A DNA stretch of 64,000 nt from Fremontodendron californicum. Lineage: Eukaryota; Streptophyta; Magnoliopsida; Malvales; Malvaceae. This document shows, piece after piece, positions 12,501 to 22,656 of this stretch (within the stretch, counting starts at the first letter, position 1; the number at the start of each line of letters is the position of its first letter). The stretch is from positions 17,215,010 through 17,279,009 of the forward strand of contig JAULJL010000002.1 in the NCBI GenBank assembly GCA_030761205.1, written 5' to 3'. Under the pieces are notes generated by a model. It had not been told where the DNA came from. It saw nothing but the letters and a program-made list of their open reading frames with translations, and did no database searches. The translations under genes were made by a program, and so were the position numbers.

Positions 12501-13459
12501 TAGGAACCTTAGCTACTGTCCTAGGTTGATTTCTAAGACGTTTTAATCTTAAAAAATGATTTTGTAAAGCTCGGGTCAACGATGGTCAAGTTTGGGTTTT
12601 CAAGGTTAGGAAAATAGAGCCATTTTCAAAAGGGGAATTCGGCCATGTATTATTTTTCATCCAAGATTTTCAAAATTGTTTTCAACCAATCACAAAAAAG
12701 TATTTTTATTTTGGAAAATTTAATTTGATGTCTTTTCCAAAGGTAGTCGGATATCTTTATTTAAAGGGAAAAATACATTTTCATGCATTGCATTTTCCAT
12801 GATCATGCATATTATATGATATATGATTTTTGCTATGAATACTTCTATGGTAATGTTATTATTTTGATTTATATTCTATGGTGTTATATTTGTTTGATAT
12901 ATGGTTGTGAATATTCTTTGTTATCATATGCTTTTTATTTATTCATTTATTTTTGTCACGTCATTTAAGATTTACTATATTCATGCATTATTATTTTTAT
13001 TTTCATGCATATTTCATGATAACATTATTTTATGTCACATATCATTTTATGTCACTTAGGTTATATCATGTCATCTAAGTTATATTATATCATTTAGATT
13101 TTGCTATGTCATCTTTATTATGTCACACATGTTCATATTCATTTTTTTAAAATATTTTTAAAATAAGATAATGATTTTAAATAAAATGAAGTTATTCCCG
13201 AGTTAAAATAATTCATGTGTTCTCTTTCGGGTTGCTGGGAGGATATCATCAATTATCATTAGTAACAGAATATCTTTCTGAAAACGAGAATGATTTGGAA
13301 AACTTTCTAAATAATTAATTTTTTTTTTATATTTTGCCGAATTTTTGAAGAATGTAGGAAAATTTTGAATTAATAAATTCCGAATCATTTTCAATAAAAA
13401 ATGGAATTATTTTTTTTTTAAATTGGGAATTGATTTGAAATACCGAATTTAAAACCGGC
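9516..13459 (+). repeat. Tandem duplication of about 1,972 bp inside LTR-B
   Basis: Sequence from about 9516 to 11487 recurs at about 11488 to 13459. AACATGTTAAG at 9521 reappears at 11493, an offset of 1,972. By eye I noticed only about ten differences between the copies, several of them in homopolymers. The join has a short TTTTC microhomology (9517-9520 against 11487-11492). The other LTRs have only one copy of this stretch. Confidence 0.9.
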
Positions 13460-13849
13460 TTTTTTACTAAGACTTGAGATAACACACGATTAATAAGGTA
13501 CCGTTTTATACGGGCGTTGTGGGGGTGCTAATCCTTCCCCACACGTAACTGAATCCCGAACCCGTTTCTTTGATTTCTCTGGTTTAAAAACGTAGACTTG
13601 AAATTTGTTTTTAAAAAAATGTTTTAATTAATTTTAAAATGTTTTACAAAATCAGTTTTAATAGGTGGCTGATCACACTTAGCCAAAAAAAGATTGGTGG
13701 CGACTCAATGTCTTTTTCGAGATTGTTTTCAAACCTTCATTTTGTTTCAAGAGGAATTAGGTCGAATTTTCCTCTGTTTTCCAATGTCACGCTTAACGAG
13801 TAAAAAGTCTCGCGATGAAACTTGTTATTTTTTAGATTGTGACAAATAA

Positions 13850-14019
13850 ATTATCCAAAAAAAAAAAAGAAATCTGGAAAGAATAATAGTAGTAGATTAA
13901 ATAAAACAGAACTAAGAAATCATTGATTGAAGACAGTGAAAGTACAACAAAGTTATAGGAATTATGAGAGAGTGACATAAAAGCAATTGTTCCTTGTCAA
14001 ATTTAGAAAAAGACAATGG
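13850..14019. other. Flank of LTR-B, no gene seen
   Basis: AT-rich DNA. GAAATCTGGAAAGAATAA at about 13869 nearly repeats GAAATTTGGAAAGAATAA just left of LTR-B, so the target site may already have held a short direct repeat. Confidence 0.4.
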
Positions 14020-15072
14020 GTAAATTTGAAAAACATCCATTCAATTGAGAATAATTATTAAATGGTCTAATTGATAAGAATAATTTGAAAAAGAGAAATG
14101 AAAAAAATTAAAAATTGTTAAAAAGGAACTTATGAAGACCAATATACCCTTAATGAAATAACTTTATTTCTCTTTCATTTTCTTCGGTCTTCACCCGTTC
14201 CCCTCTCAGCTTTGTCGCTCCTCTACTCTTAAAAAACAAATTTCTCTTTTCCTTAGGCTACTTTGCCGCTCCTCTCTCTTCAATCCTAGTGCCATTCCTC
14301 TCTAAAAAATTGAAGCCATTCTCATATGTCTTTTTTTAAAAAAATTAATCTCCTACAACAACTTTCAAGGGAAAATATAATACTAACATTTACTATTTGG
14401 TTGTTTAGGTAACGTTGCATGTAAAAAGTTTATAAAAGTCATTTATATAAATTCATTAATCCTTTTAGTATTTTACAATAAGTTTATGCTATTAAATAAA
14501 ATAAAAAATCAAAGAAAGGGAATACACATTTGTGTTGCTTTAAGATTCAAGAACACAGGCCTGCAAAATCTACTATTGACAACCAACAAGTTCTTTCCTA
14601 TTTCCATTTTAAGATTCAACAACACAAAAACTTTAATACCCATAAACTATTTTGATATAAACATGCAAAAATAAAGAAATTTATGAAAGCAAAGCAAACA
14701 AACAAATCTGGTATTGTTGTTGAATGACAAAAACTAGTTGTAGTGGGAATTTGTATATTAAAAGGATTATTTGTGAATAAATTTGGGAGAAGAGTTATTT
14801 GTCAAAAAAAATATATATATATATATAGATATATATAAAGAAAAAAAGAAAGGGAAGATAGAATGAGGAAGGGGGAAGAGACAGATGGAGAATAGGAGAA
14901 AGGGAAAGGGAAAGGGAAAGGGAAAAGGTTGCTAATAGGTTTATTTTATTAAAGGGTATACTTGTCTTTACAAGATCCTTAACAACAATTTTGTATTTTT
15001 TTATTTCTCTTTTACAAATTATTTTAAATCATTAGACCATTGAACAATTAATCTACTGTTTGTTGTACATTT
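14020..15072. mobile_element. Candidate inverted-repeat DNA element (MITE or Mutator-like) of about 1 kb
   Basis: The segment 14062-14165 and the reverse complement of 14940-15040 align over about 100 bp at roughly three quarters identity. Shared blocks include GGTCTAAT, AATAATTTG, AAAGAGAAAT and TATACCCTT. Similarity fades outward to GGGTAAATTTGAAAAACA on the left. The interior is AT- and CT-rich, with TA repeats at 14810-14840 and GGGAAA repeats at 14898-14925, and no coding domain. Ends and target duplications are uncertain, so the superfamily is not assigned. Confidence 0.5.
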
Positions 15073-16050
15073 TATAAGCATTTAATAATATTTCACTATT
15101 GCATAAAACCATATATATATAATTACATACGAACAAAATATATATAAATATTCAAATACGAATATTAAAAGGATAGTCACAGTTTTGGTAGAACCAAAAA
15201 ATGAAAATCGAGTCAAGCTAGAATCTCTGACCTTAAGACGAATTTTGCCTGCCTCTAGGGTGCTTGCAGAATGTAGGCCAATCGTCTTCCAGGCCTCTTC
15301 GATTACGTTGCAGTCGAGAGCACACTCGAAGAAACACAGTGAACAAGAAAAGCTATCAGTCTCTCTCACAAGACAGTATGCAGAAAATCGAGAATGAAGA
15401 AAACGTTTCTGATTATTTTAAAACAGTCATTGCCTCTGATTATTTATAGGAATACATGAGACTATTCGGACAAGACACGTTTGTTGGAAACAGACAAAAC
15501 AGTTCAGACAAAAACAGTTCAGATAAAACAGTTCGGTCAGACACAATCTTTGGAATAAAATTTTTTTCCGAACAGACATGTCTTAATCAGATAAGTCTCT
15601 TGGTCGGTTGGTTGTATCGGTTTGATTTGGATCGAAATAACATGTCGGTTGGGCAGTAAAAAATTAATTACTGATCCAAACCTAAACCCGACTCGACCCA
15701 ACCCAGCTTGGCTCAATAGCGCGCGCATATGTGTGTGGTAGCCCATTTTTGAGTAGGTTCTTACCCTTCACAATAACTTAGGTACCCTTTGAGGCCCAAC
15801 CCAACATGGAACCTAAGCCTATATAAATTACAAGCTTAAGCCTTTCTTTGTTCAATGTGGGATTCCACACCAAGCACAACTTCAACCAACTTCTTCCTCT
15901 TCAAGTGGGTACCTTTGAGATTAATTTCTCATTCAAACATGATATCAATTGTGTACATAAATTATACACTGTGTATCTACTTACGACAACCTACGTATTG
16001 ATATACATATTTTGTATTTATACACTCAAATTAACCATTGATATCCAACA
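15073..16050 (-). repeat. 3' LTR of a Ty1/copia element (minus), left limit approximate
   Basis: Begins TGTTGGATATCAATGG on the minus strand at 16050, directly after a polypurine tract, so it is the 3' LTR of the copia remains to its right. It is related to the LTR at 5545-6233 but carries about 290 extra bp (roughly 15590-15880) including CCCAACCCAACATGG. Open frames on both strands are not supported as genes. Confidence 0.7.
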
Positions 16051-16063
16051 ATCCCCCACATGA
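16051..16063 (-). other. Polypurine tract of the copia element
   Basis: On the minus strand CATGTGGGGGAT lies immediately before the LTR start. This is the primer site for plus-strand DNA synthesis and fixes the orientation and LTR boundary. Confidence 0.75.
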
Positions 16064-16689
16064 ATGGAAATTATCCGATTAAAATGACGAATTGACTCGA
16101 AATATGAGAGAGAATAACTTTGAAGAGTTATTGCATCAGGATAGGTAGCTTTTGGCCTTGAACCTTCCATAGTGACAACTATCGGATTTACTAACTAGTG
16201 AACATGATGTCTTGAACTATTCAGCCTTTCGTGTAAACCAAGACAATAGGTATCACGTAATTCCTCTTCAAACATCTTTGGTTCTCACGGTTGTATCCAT
16301 TTTGGCCCCGAACACGTCCTGGTTTCTATGAGTACTTTAGAGAATTTAGCTTGTTTAATTCTCATAGAAATGACCACGTTACTTACTCATATAGGTGATT
16401 TCTTATGAAGAGTATCCTTCAATACCCTATTAGATTTTATGTAGCTATAAGAATCATTAAAAGCATAGCTTATCCTAACTTCTTTGCAGGCAGCACTAAT
16501 TCATCATAGGAATGGATTAAAGTGTTTAACTCTTTTAGTGCTCACACTAAGTTAACATAATTCGGTTGTCCCTTTGAACCTAGATCTTGGGATCTCCAGT
16601 CAACTAGGTTGGGTTGCATTATGTAATTTTAATTTATAGGCTTAACACCCATTCCCCTTCATAATTTTAATTTTTCATAATCAATAGAG

Positions 16690-17190
16690 ATAATTCCATT
16701 TAAGTGCAACTGTCTAACGGTATTGTGTCTTCGAAAAATGTGTCAAGATTTACTATTATACAAACTACTTTGTTCCCTACCAATTGCAGATTGGCTATCG
16801 CAATGTATACAAATTGCATTATAGGCATAGGTTTCGAACAACTTGGAATATCTTCTAAACTTTCGAAGCCATTCCTCTTCTTCTTCAGCTTTATCTAAAG
16901 CTATAAATTCAGATTCCATAGTGGATCTGGCAATATACGTTTGTTTAGAAGATTTTCAAGACACTGCAGCTCCTCCAATAATAAAGATAAATTTGCTAGT
17001 GGATTTCAAATCTTAGTTTCGGATATCCAATTTGCATCACTGTACCCTTCAAGTACAGCTGGATATCTTGTATTAGTGCAGTCCATAACTTGAAATGTAT
17101 TTCAAATATCTGAGTACCCTTACTATGGCCTTCCAGTGATCCTTTCCAGGATTACTTGTAAATCTACTCAGTTTGCTAACTGAGTATGTT
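16690..17190 (-). pseudogene. Copia RT tail and RNase H, broken
   Basis: Conceptual minus-strand translation across several frames gives the classic order of plant copia pol: DHWKAIVRVLRYLK, then GYSDANWIS (first catalytic Asp), then SWKSSKQTYIARSTMESEF (with the catalytic Glu) and IHCDSQSAIGR (catalytic Asp). RNase H degrades the RNA strand during reverse transcription. Stops and frame changes interrupt it, so no protein is expected. About 600 bp separate it from the PPT. Confidence 0.8.
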
Positions 17191-17194
17191 ATGT

Positions 17195-17484
17195 CTTTAC
17201 ATTCATTTACAACCTAATGGTTTGCTTCCAAGGTCCGTGTCATTCTTGGCACCATCAGGGATCACCGATCCTATGAACAAGGTCTCATCTTCCTTTCCAC
17301 AATGGGTAGTCATGGTAGCACCAAGGCATGTCGATACCAGACCATGACACTCTTCCCCACTTACTATGTTGATACCTTTATCGACGCTAAGATCATACCC
17401 GAGTGTCCTTATTGCACAAAGTTGACATTTTCTCTCATGTCCATCTCTTGCCCTCAAGGACTAGGTCATGATCCCATCAAATGA
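17195..17484 (-). other. Unassigned block where copia RT should be
   Basis: Between the integrase end and the RNase H one expects about 1.5-2 kb of RT coding sequence. Instead there are under 300 bp of more GC-balanced DNA with an 84-residue minus-strand frame (17457-17203) that shows no RT motif and that I cannot identify. It may be leftover LTR or internal sequence of another element joined by deletion. Confidence 0.4.
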
Positions 17485-18188
17485 TGCACTAAACACAGTT
17501 TTAGGTCCTATCATGATCTTTTTAGGCGGAGGAACCGCTACCTTAGCAAGACACCCCCACACTTCATGATTTATAGGATGGTCTTCGACCCTTCCATAAA
17601 TCATACGGTGTCTTGTCTGATTTCTTGTGGGGTACTTTATTTAAAATATAATTAGCTATTAAAGTAGCTTCCCCTCACAAGTTCTGAGGTAACCCTAAAT
17701 TTATCAACAAAGCATTCATCATTTCTTTCAACGTTCGGTTCTTGCGTTCTGCAATACCATTTTGTTGAGGTGAATAAGAAGCAGTGGTTTGATGGATGAT
17801 ACCATTTTCTGAATAGAATTCATTAAACAATGATTCATATTCACCATCTTTATCATTTCTTATTATCTTAATTTTCTTGCTTAGTTGATTTTCGACCTCA
17901 TTTTTAAAGAGCTTAAAAGCTTCCAAGGCCTCGTCTTTGCTTCTTAGCAAATATAATAACAATATCTTGTGCATTTATCAATAAAAGTAATGAAATACTT
18001 TTTACCACCTCTAGTTTGCACAAACTTCAATTCACAAATATCAGTGTGAATTAAATCTAGAAGTTCATTACTTCTTTCTACCTAATAGAAAGGAACCTTA
18101 GCCATTTTGGATTCCGCACAAATTTCACATTTATGACTTTTATCAATGTCAAATTTCGGAAGCAAATCCAAATTTCCATGTGCACAGC
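17485..18188 (-). pseudogene. Copia GAG-pre-integrase/integrase fragment
   Basis: The minus strand gives NLDLLPKFDIDKSHKCEIC (GAG-pre-integrase zinc region), then FITFIDKCTRYCYYI, a 99-residue clean frame (17974-17675) with RNDKDGEYES and QQNGIAERKNRTLKEMM, the second Asp and the Glu of the DDE core, and then LWGEA...TPYDLWKGRRPSY. This is the integrase of a plant copia element. The start of the element (5' LTR, gag, protease) is absent. The right edge fuses directly to the end of the Tat integrase, leaving only about 10-20 bp unexplained. Confidence 0.85.
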
Positions 18189-18201
18189 ATCATATTTTTT
18201 T

Positions 18202-19056
18202 TCAAGCATAATACTTCTTTAGTTCATCAGCATTCACAGGATTTCTAAAATCTTCCCCTTCCATCCGAGTTAAAATCAATGCTCCTCCAGAAAAAGCTCT
18301 TTTTACCACATAGGGTCCTTCCCGATTCGGAGCCCATTTTTTTCGCGGGTCCTTCACTATAGGGAGAATTTTCCTTAGTACCAACTCCCCCTCTCGAAAC
18401 TGTCTGGGATGAACCTTCTTATTATGGGCACGAATCATCTTTTTCTGATACATCTGCCCATGACAAATTGCTTTCAATCTTTTCTCCTCAATGAGATTCA
18501 ACTGTTCATAACAAGCTCTAACCCATTCTACTTCTTCTAGGCCAACTTCCATCAAAACCCGTAATGAAGAGATTTCAACTTCAATAGGAAGCACTGCTTC
18601 CATCCCATATACCAAAGAAAATGGCATTGCCTCTATAGATGTGCGAACTAAGGTATGATATGCATGAAGAGCAAAAGGCAAGATCTCATGCCAATTCTTA
18701 TACACATCGGTCATCTTCTCAACAATCTTCTTGATGTTCTTATTGGCTGCTTCTACTGCCTCATTCATCTTCTGACGGTAAGGTGCCGAATTATGATGTA
18801 CGATTTTGAACTGAGTACACACTTCTCTCATCATCTTATCGTTCAAATTGAGAGCATTATCAGAAATAATTCTTGCTAACAACACATAACGGCATATGAT
18901 TTCTTTCTTAACAAATCTGCATACTACCGACTTTGTTACATTCGTATAGGAAGCAGCTTCTACCCACATTGTGAAATAATCTATGGCCACCAAGATGAAA
19001 CGATGTCCATTTGAAGCTTTCGGGGTAATAGGTCCAATCATATCCATTCCCCACAT
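18202..19056 (-). CDS. Integrase core and C-terminal part of element M
   Basis: A 284-residue open frame with the gypsy integrase catalytic triad: Asp5 in GMDMIGP, Asp66 in IISDNAL, Glu102 in NEAVEAANK, a D-D(35)E layout. It continues through HAYHTLVRTS, PFSLVYGMEAVLP and a C-terminal segment with GPYVVKRAF. The enzyme inserts the element's cDNA into the host genome. The frame ends ELKKYYA, the usual end of Tat pol, so the C-terminus is complete. It lacks its own start and would be part of a pol polyprotein with the zinc region at 19359-19087. Stops elsewhere in pol make the element inactive. Confidence 0.85.
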   Translation of the reverse strand: MWGMDMIGPITPKASNGHRFILVAIDYFTMWVEAASYTNVTKSVVCRFVKKEIICRYVLLARIISDNALNLNDKMMREVCTQFKIVHHNSAPYRQKMNEAVEAANKNIKKIVEKMTDVYKNWHEILPFALHAYHTLVRTSIEAMPFSLVYGMEAVLPIEVEISSLRVLMEVGLEEVEWVRACYEQLNLIEEKRLKAICHGQMYQKKMIRAHNKKVHPRQFREGELVLRKILPIVKDPRKKWAPNREGPYVVKRAFSGGALILTRMEGEDFRNPVNADELKKYYA

Positions 19057-19086
19057 TGAAAAGGGCTATGGTGCAATCATGACATG

Positions 19087-19359
19087 CTATGGCGATGGCG
19101 GCACTTGAATCTTGTCTGCATATATCTGGCATTTATGGCACTTCTGGGAATAACTGATACAATCTCCTTCCATTGTCAACCAATAATACCCTACCCTCAT
19201 AATCTTCTTAGCAAGCATGTGACCATTAGCATGAGTGCCACATATCCCTTCATGGACCTCTTCTATAATTCTCCGAGCCTTGGCAGATCCGACACATCTT
19301 AATAAGACTTGGTCTTTTCCTTTCTTGTAGAGAATCTCACTGTCTAGAACAAAACCCAT
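19087..19359 (-). pseudogene. Integrase zinc-binding (HHCC) region of element M
   Basis: The frame holds the integrase N-terminal zinc finger: His in EVHEGICGTHANG and the cysteine pair in KCHKCQIYAD, then QVPPSP before the core. In retroelement integrases this domain supports multimerisation and DNA binding. A frame break near 19070-19100 separates it from the catalytic core, so it is decayed. Confidence 0.8.
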
Positions 19360-19471
19360 TGCTAGCCTTCTCAGAGTCCTATTGTCATTTCCTGTTGCCT
19401 GTTATGGATACTGTTGACTCTTGATGTATTGCAAGGTGTCGTTATACCAAGGGAGGCCATCTGCTTCTTCT

Positions 19472-20088
19472 TCAATACTTAGACTCATATATACTCATCT
19501 TTATTGGCACAACTTTAGCCCCTTCATTCACTTTAAACATGGATGAAAAAGTAGCCAGAGCATTTGCCATTCGGTTTTCTTCTCGAGGGAAGTAATTGAA
19601 ATTCACTTCTTGAAATTCCTCCAATAAACTAAGTATGAGTTCTCGGTATAAATTAGCTTTGTATCTCGGGTTTCCTATTCTCCCCGTAGCTGGTATATCA
19701 CTAGGGCTGAGTCTCTGAAAACTTCTAATACTTTGATCTTTTTGTCTATTGCAGCACAAAGGCCCATAGTACACGCTTCATACTCGGCAGTATTGTTTGT
19801 ACAATCAAAATCCAATCTAGCAGTGAAAGGATAATAATCTTCTTCTAGGGATATAAGGACTGCACCGATTTCGTGCCCCATGGCATTAGATGCGCCATCA
19901 AAGTACATTGTCCATACTTTCTTCTTCATGGGAATCTCATCTGCTTGCAAAACATACATCAAATCTTCATCCGAGAAGTCAAAGTTCAACGGCTCACAAT
20001 CTTTCACTGCCTGACTTGCTAAAAATTCAGCCACTGCACTACCCTTGTTAGCTTTCTGACTTACATATACAATATCGTATTCTGACAA
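19472..20088 (-). pseudogene. Second, archaeal-type RNase H (aRNH) of element M, frameshifted
   Basis: The main frame (20088-19675) has YFDGASN (Asp64), NTAEYEA (Glu102) and FRDSALV (Asp126), the catalytic set of the extra RNase H that marks the Tat lineage and lies between the gypsy RNase H and integrase. Most relatives have Gly-Asp-Ser where this copy has Arg-Asp-Ser. A frameshift near 19690 moves the rest (ANLYRELILSLLEEF, YFPREENRMANALA) into another frame that ends at 19472. The role is RNA removal during reverse transcription. The product is not expected to be intact. Confidence 0.8.
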
Positions 20089-20158
20089 TAAAACCTACCA
20101 TCTTGCCGTTCTCCCTGATAAAGAAGGTGCTTCCAACATGTATTTGATTGGATCTAGC

Positions 20159-21367
20159 TTAGAAATCAACCACGTTGTGTGGTACAACATGTACTGTCTG
20201 AGTTTTAGAGCAGTCCAAGCTAAGGCACAACACAACTTTTTCTATCGACGAATATTTCAACTCATAATCTGTGAACTTCTTGCTGAGGTAGTAAACTGCC
20301 TGTTCTTTCTTTCCAGTCTCATCAAGCTGCCCCAAAATACAACCCATGGATCTCTCAAATACTGATAAATACAGTATTATCGGTTTATCCGAAATGGGTG
20401 GCATTAATACTGGTTGGTTTGATAAATAATGCTTAACCTTTTCAAAAGCGATCTGACAACCTTCATCCCATTCTCCTGGATCACGTTTTCGAAGTAACTT
20501 AAATATTGGATCACATTTGTCGGTTAACTGAGAAATAAACCGAGCAATGTAATTTAATCTCCCCAGAAAGCCTCTTACTTCTTTTTGAGTACGAGGTGGT
20601 GGCAAATTCTGAATGGCCTTCACTTTATCCGGGTCAATCTCAATTCCTCTTTTGCTAAAGACAAAACCCAGCAATTTTCTCGAAGTGACTCCAAAAGTGC
20701 ATTTTACCAGATTTAGCTTGAGTCAAAACTTTCTTAGTCATTCGAAGAGTTTTTTAAGATTCGCACTATGCTCATTTTCTCCTTGTGACTTTGCAATTAT
20801 ATCATCAACATAGACCTCAATTCCCTTATGCATCATATCATGAACCAAGGTCACCATGGCTCTCTGATATGTTGCCCCAGCATTCTTCAACCCAAATAGC
20901 ATTACCTTGTAGCAGAAGGTTCCCTACATTGTAACAAATATGGTTTTCTCCATATCTTTCGATGCCATCTTAATCTGATTGTATCCTGATAATCCGTCCA
21001 TGAAAGAAAATAAAGAACTCCATATCTTTCGGGGCAAAGGGAAATTATCTTTAGGGCTGGCCTTGTTCAAATCTCGGTAATCAACATACATCCTCACCTT
21101 GCTATCCTTCTTTGGTACTGGAACAATATTTGCCACCCATTCTAGATATTTTGCCACCTCTAAGAATCCAGCATCAATTGCTTCTTCACCTCCTCTTTTA
21201 TCTTTAACAGCATGTCCGGCCTTATTCTTCTCAACTTTTGCTGAATTGGCTTGCATTCTGGCCTTAAAAGGAGCTTCTGAACCACAATATACGGATCCAA
21301 CCCTAGCATATCTTGCTAAGACCATGCAAATACATCCACATATTCTTAGAGCAAGGCTATCATTCAC
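20159..21367 (-). pseudogene. Reverse transcriptase and gypsy RNase H of element M
   Basis: One continuous frame apart from stops. From the start: FLEVAKYLEWVANIVPVPKK, VDYRDLNKASPKDNFPLP, FSFMDGLSGYNQI, then the catalytic YVDD at 20812-20801, the thumb/connection and RNase H segment with QKEVRGFLGRLNYIARFI and KFTDYELKYSSIEK. In-frame stops occur at 20926-20924 (where relatives have Trp in TMWGTF) and twice shortly after YVDD, where TGA stands in place of probable Arg codons. RT copies the element RNA into DNA. The reading frame is inactive but otherwise well preserved. Confidence 0.85.
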
Positions 21368-21622
21368 CCTTTATTGATGATGATAAAGTCCCGATTTTGA
21401 CTTCCTTTATCTCTTCACCATTTCCCAGATTTATCATTTCCAATAATTCCTTATGAGGAAGTACTTGTTTCTCCTCTTGTTCTATTTTTCCTTAATAGAT
21501 CCGGAGGTAGACCATAATCCTCAGTATCTTCGTTAGCCTCAAAATCACCCGTGCAAATGGGTCTTTCAAAATTAATTTCAGAATCACTGACAGGAAGGTT
21601 CTCATATTCCGCATTCGTACAC

Positions 21623-21625
21623 CTG
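21623..21625 (-). promoter_or_regulatory. 3' splice site of the Ogre-type intron, element M
   Basis: On the minus strand a T-rich tract followed by CACCTATTTACAG precedes the exon that encodes AEYENLPVSDSEI and GLPPDLLR. The plus-strand element has the same site at 44391-44393. Ogre elements are known to carry a spliced intron between gag-pro and RT. Confidence 0.6.
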
Positions 21626-21937
21626 TAAATAGGTGGAGAAGAAACAATATAGGAAAATTTATATAATGAAAACAAAATAAATAGCAAAAATGAAAGAATA
21701 TGGATACATCAATATGAATAAAATGCATTGTGCTTGTTATTTATTGAAAGAAAATGTTTAAACAAAAAGCCCATTACAGAAAAAAAACTCTTAATATCTC
21801 TGGGTAAAGATAATTAAGATTGTTTTTTTTTAAAGTATTACTTTGGAATAGACTTAAAAAATCTGGGCAACTCAGTCGCACTCCAATTGGTCAATTTATA
21901 TCCTGGTGGGTAAGGTCGCACTATCCAGTTAGCATTG

Positions 21938-22408
21938 TCACTTTCCATCCCTTCTTTCCCAGTCATGCAAATCACCATATCTTGAATCTGCCCACCTCTT
22001 ATTCACATGGAATTTTTGAAAAGCTTGCTCGATCATTATGAGTACATCCTCTGAATTCTTTTCTCCAAATAGAAAACCAGCAGAGCGGAAGTTGTGAAGG
22101 ATTGGTGGGAAAGTCATGGGTTCCCATTCAATATCCATACCCGCGAAACGGGCCATCCTGCTTTGTCAGTTCCTTTCAACTTGTTTCCTCTTCTCATGGG
22201 ACTTCGAAAGATACCCTAAGCCAAACTGGTCTTTCTTTCCCACTACTTCCATTGCTCGGGCAATCCCTTGAAGATATTTTCCAAGTCCTTTTCCAGTCCT
22301 GCAGCCCTTTCCCATTGTGGTTTTTACTCCCAGCCTTGTGTTCTTGGACAACCTTGGTTTTGGAATTTTTCGTCCTTCAGCGACGAAAACCTCATTTACG
22401 AATTCCAA
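21938..22408 (-). pseudogene. G-patch-like segment and tail of gag-pro, element M
   Basis: The first part (22408-22166) reads RKIPKPRLSK, then MGKGCRTGKGLGKYLQGIAR and FGLGYLSKSHEKRK, a glycine-rich pattern like a G-patch (GxGLG..LQG..). The second part (22156-21938) starts MARFAGMDIEWEPMTFPPIL. Both follow protease and come just before the intron. G-patch domains bind nucleic acids and occur after protease in some retroviruses. The assignment here is by pattern only. The two parts lie in different frames, so this copy is broken. Confidence 0.5.
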
Positions 22409-22656
22409 AGATCGAAAAGAACATTCTACGACATCTTCATTCGGTTCAACATAAGCAGATTCAATAGATGCAGAAGCTATTATGTCTTATTCTCTTGATA
22501 CAGTGACAAACGTCCCTCCATCACAAATTTTAGCTTTTGGTGGAGAGACGAGGGTACAACCCTTGCTGAATGTATCCACGGCCTTCCCAACAAGAAATTA
22601 TAGGACAAATTAATATCCATGACCTAAAATTTCACTGTATAGGTGCATGGGCCTAT

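Larger units (their letters stand above)
7358..13844 (+). mobile_element. Solo Tat/Ogre-like LTR (LTR-B) with target duplication
   Basis: Starts TGTAGACACC and ends GATTGTGACA. It is flanked by perfect 5-bp direct repeats AATAA at 7353-7357 and 13845-13849. No PBS follows and no PPT precedes it, so the internal region was lost, presumably by recombination between the two LTRs. At 6,487 bp it is longer than the other copies because about 1.97 kb in its middle is duplicated in tandem. Short ORFs inside it are chance frames; two pairs recur only because of the duplication. Confidence 0.9.

Noticed and set aside
7358..13844. Interpretation as two LTRs with a short internal region
   Set aside because: Only the outer ends have TG and CA termini and the target duplication. 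The inner junction at 11487 has neither PBS, PPT nor LTR ends.
7353..13890. Longer flanking repeat GAAATTTGGAAAGAATAA as the target duplication
   Set aside because: The right-hand copy lies about 25 bp away from the LTR end and differs in sequence. The adjacent perfect AATAA pair is the proper 5-bp duplication.
15185..15746. Several overlapping frames on both strands
   Set aside because: All fall within the copia 3' LTR and overlap each other without any recognisable domain.
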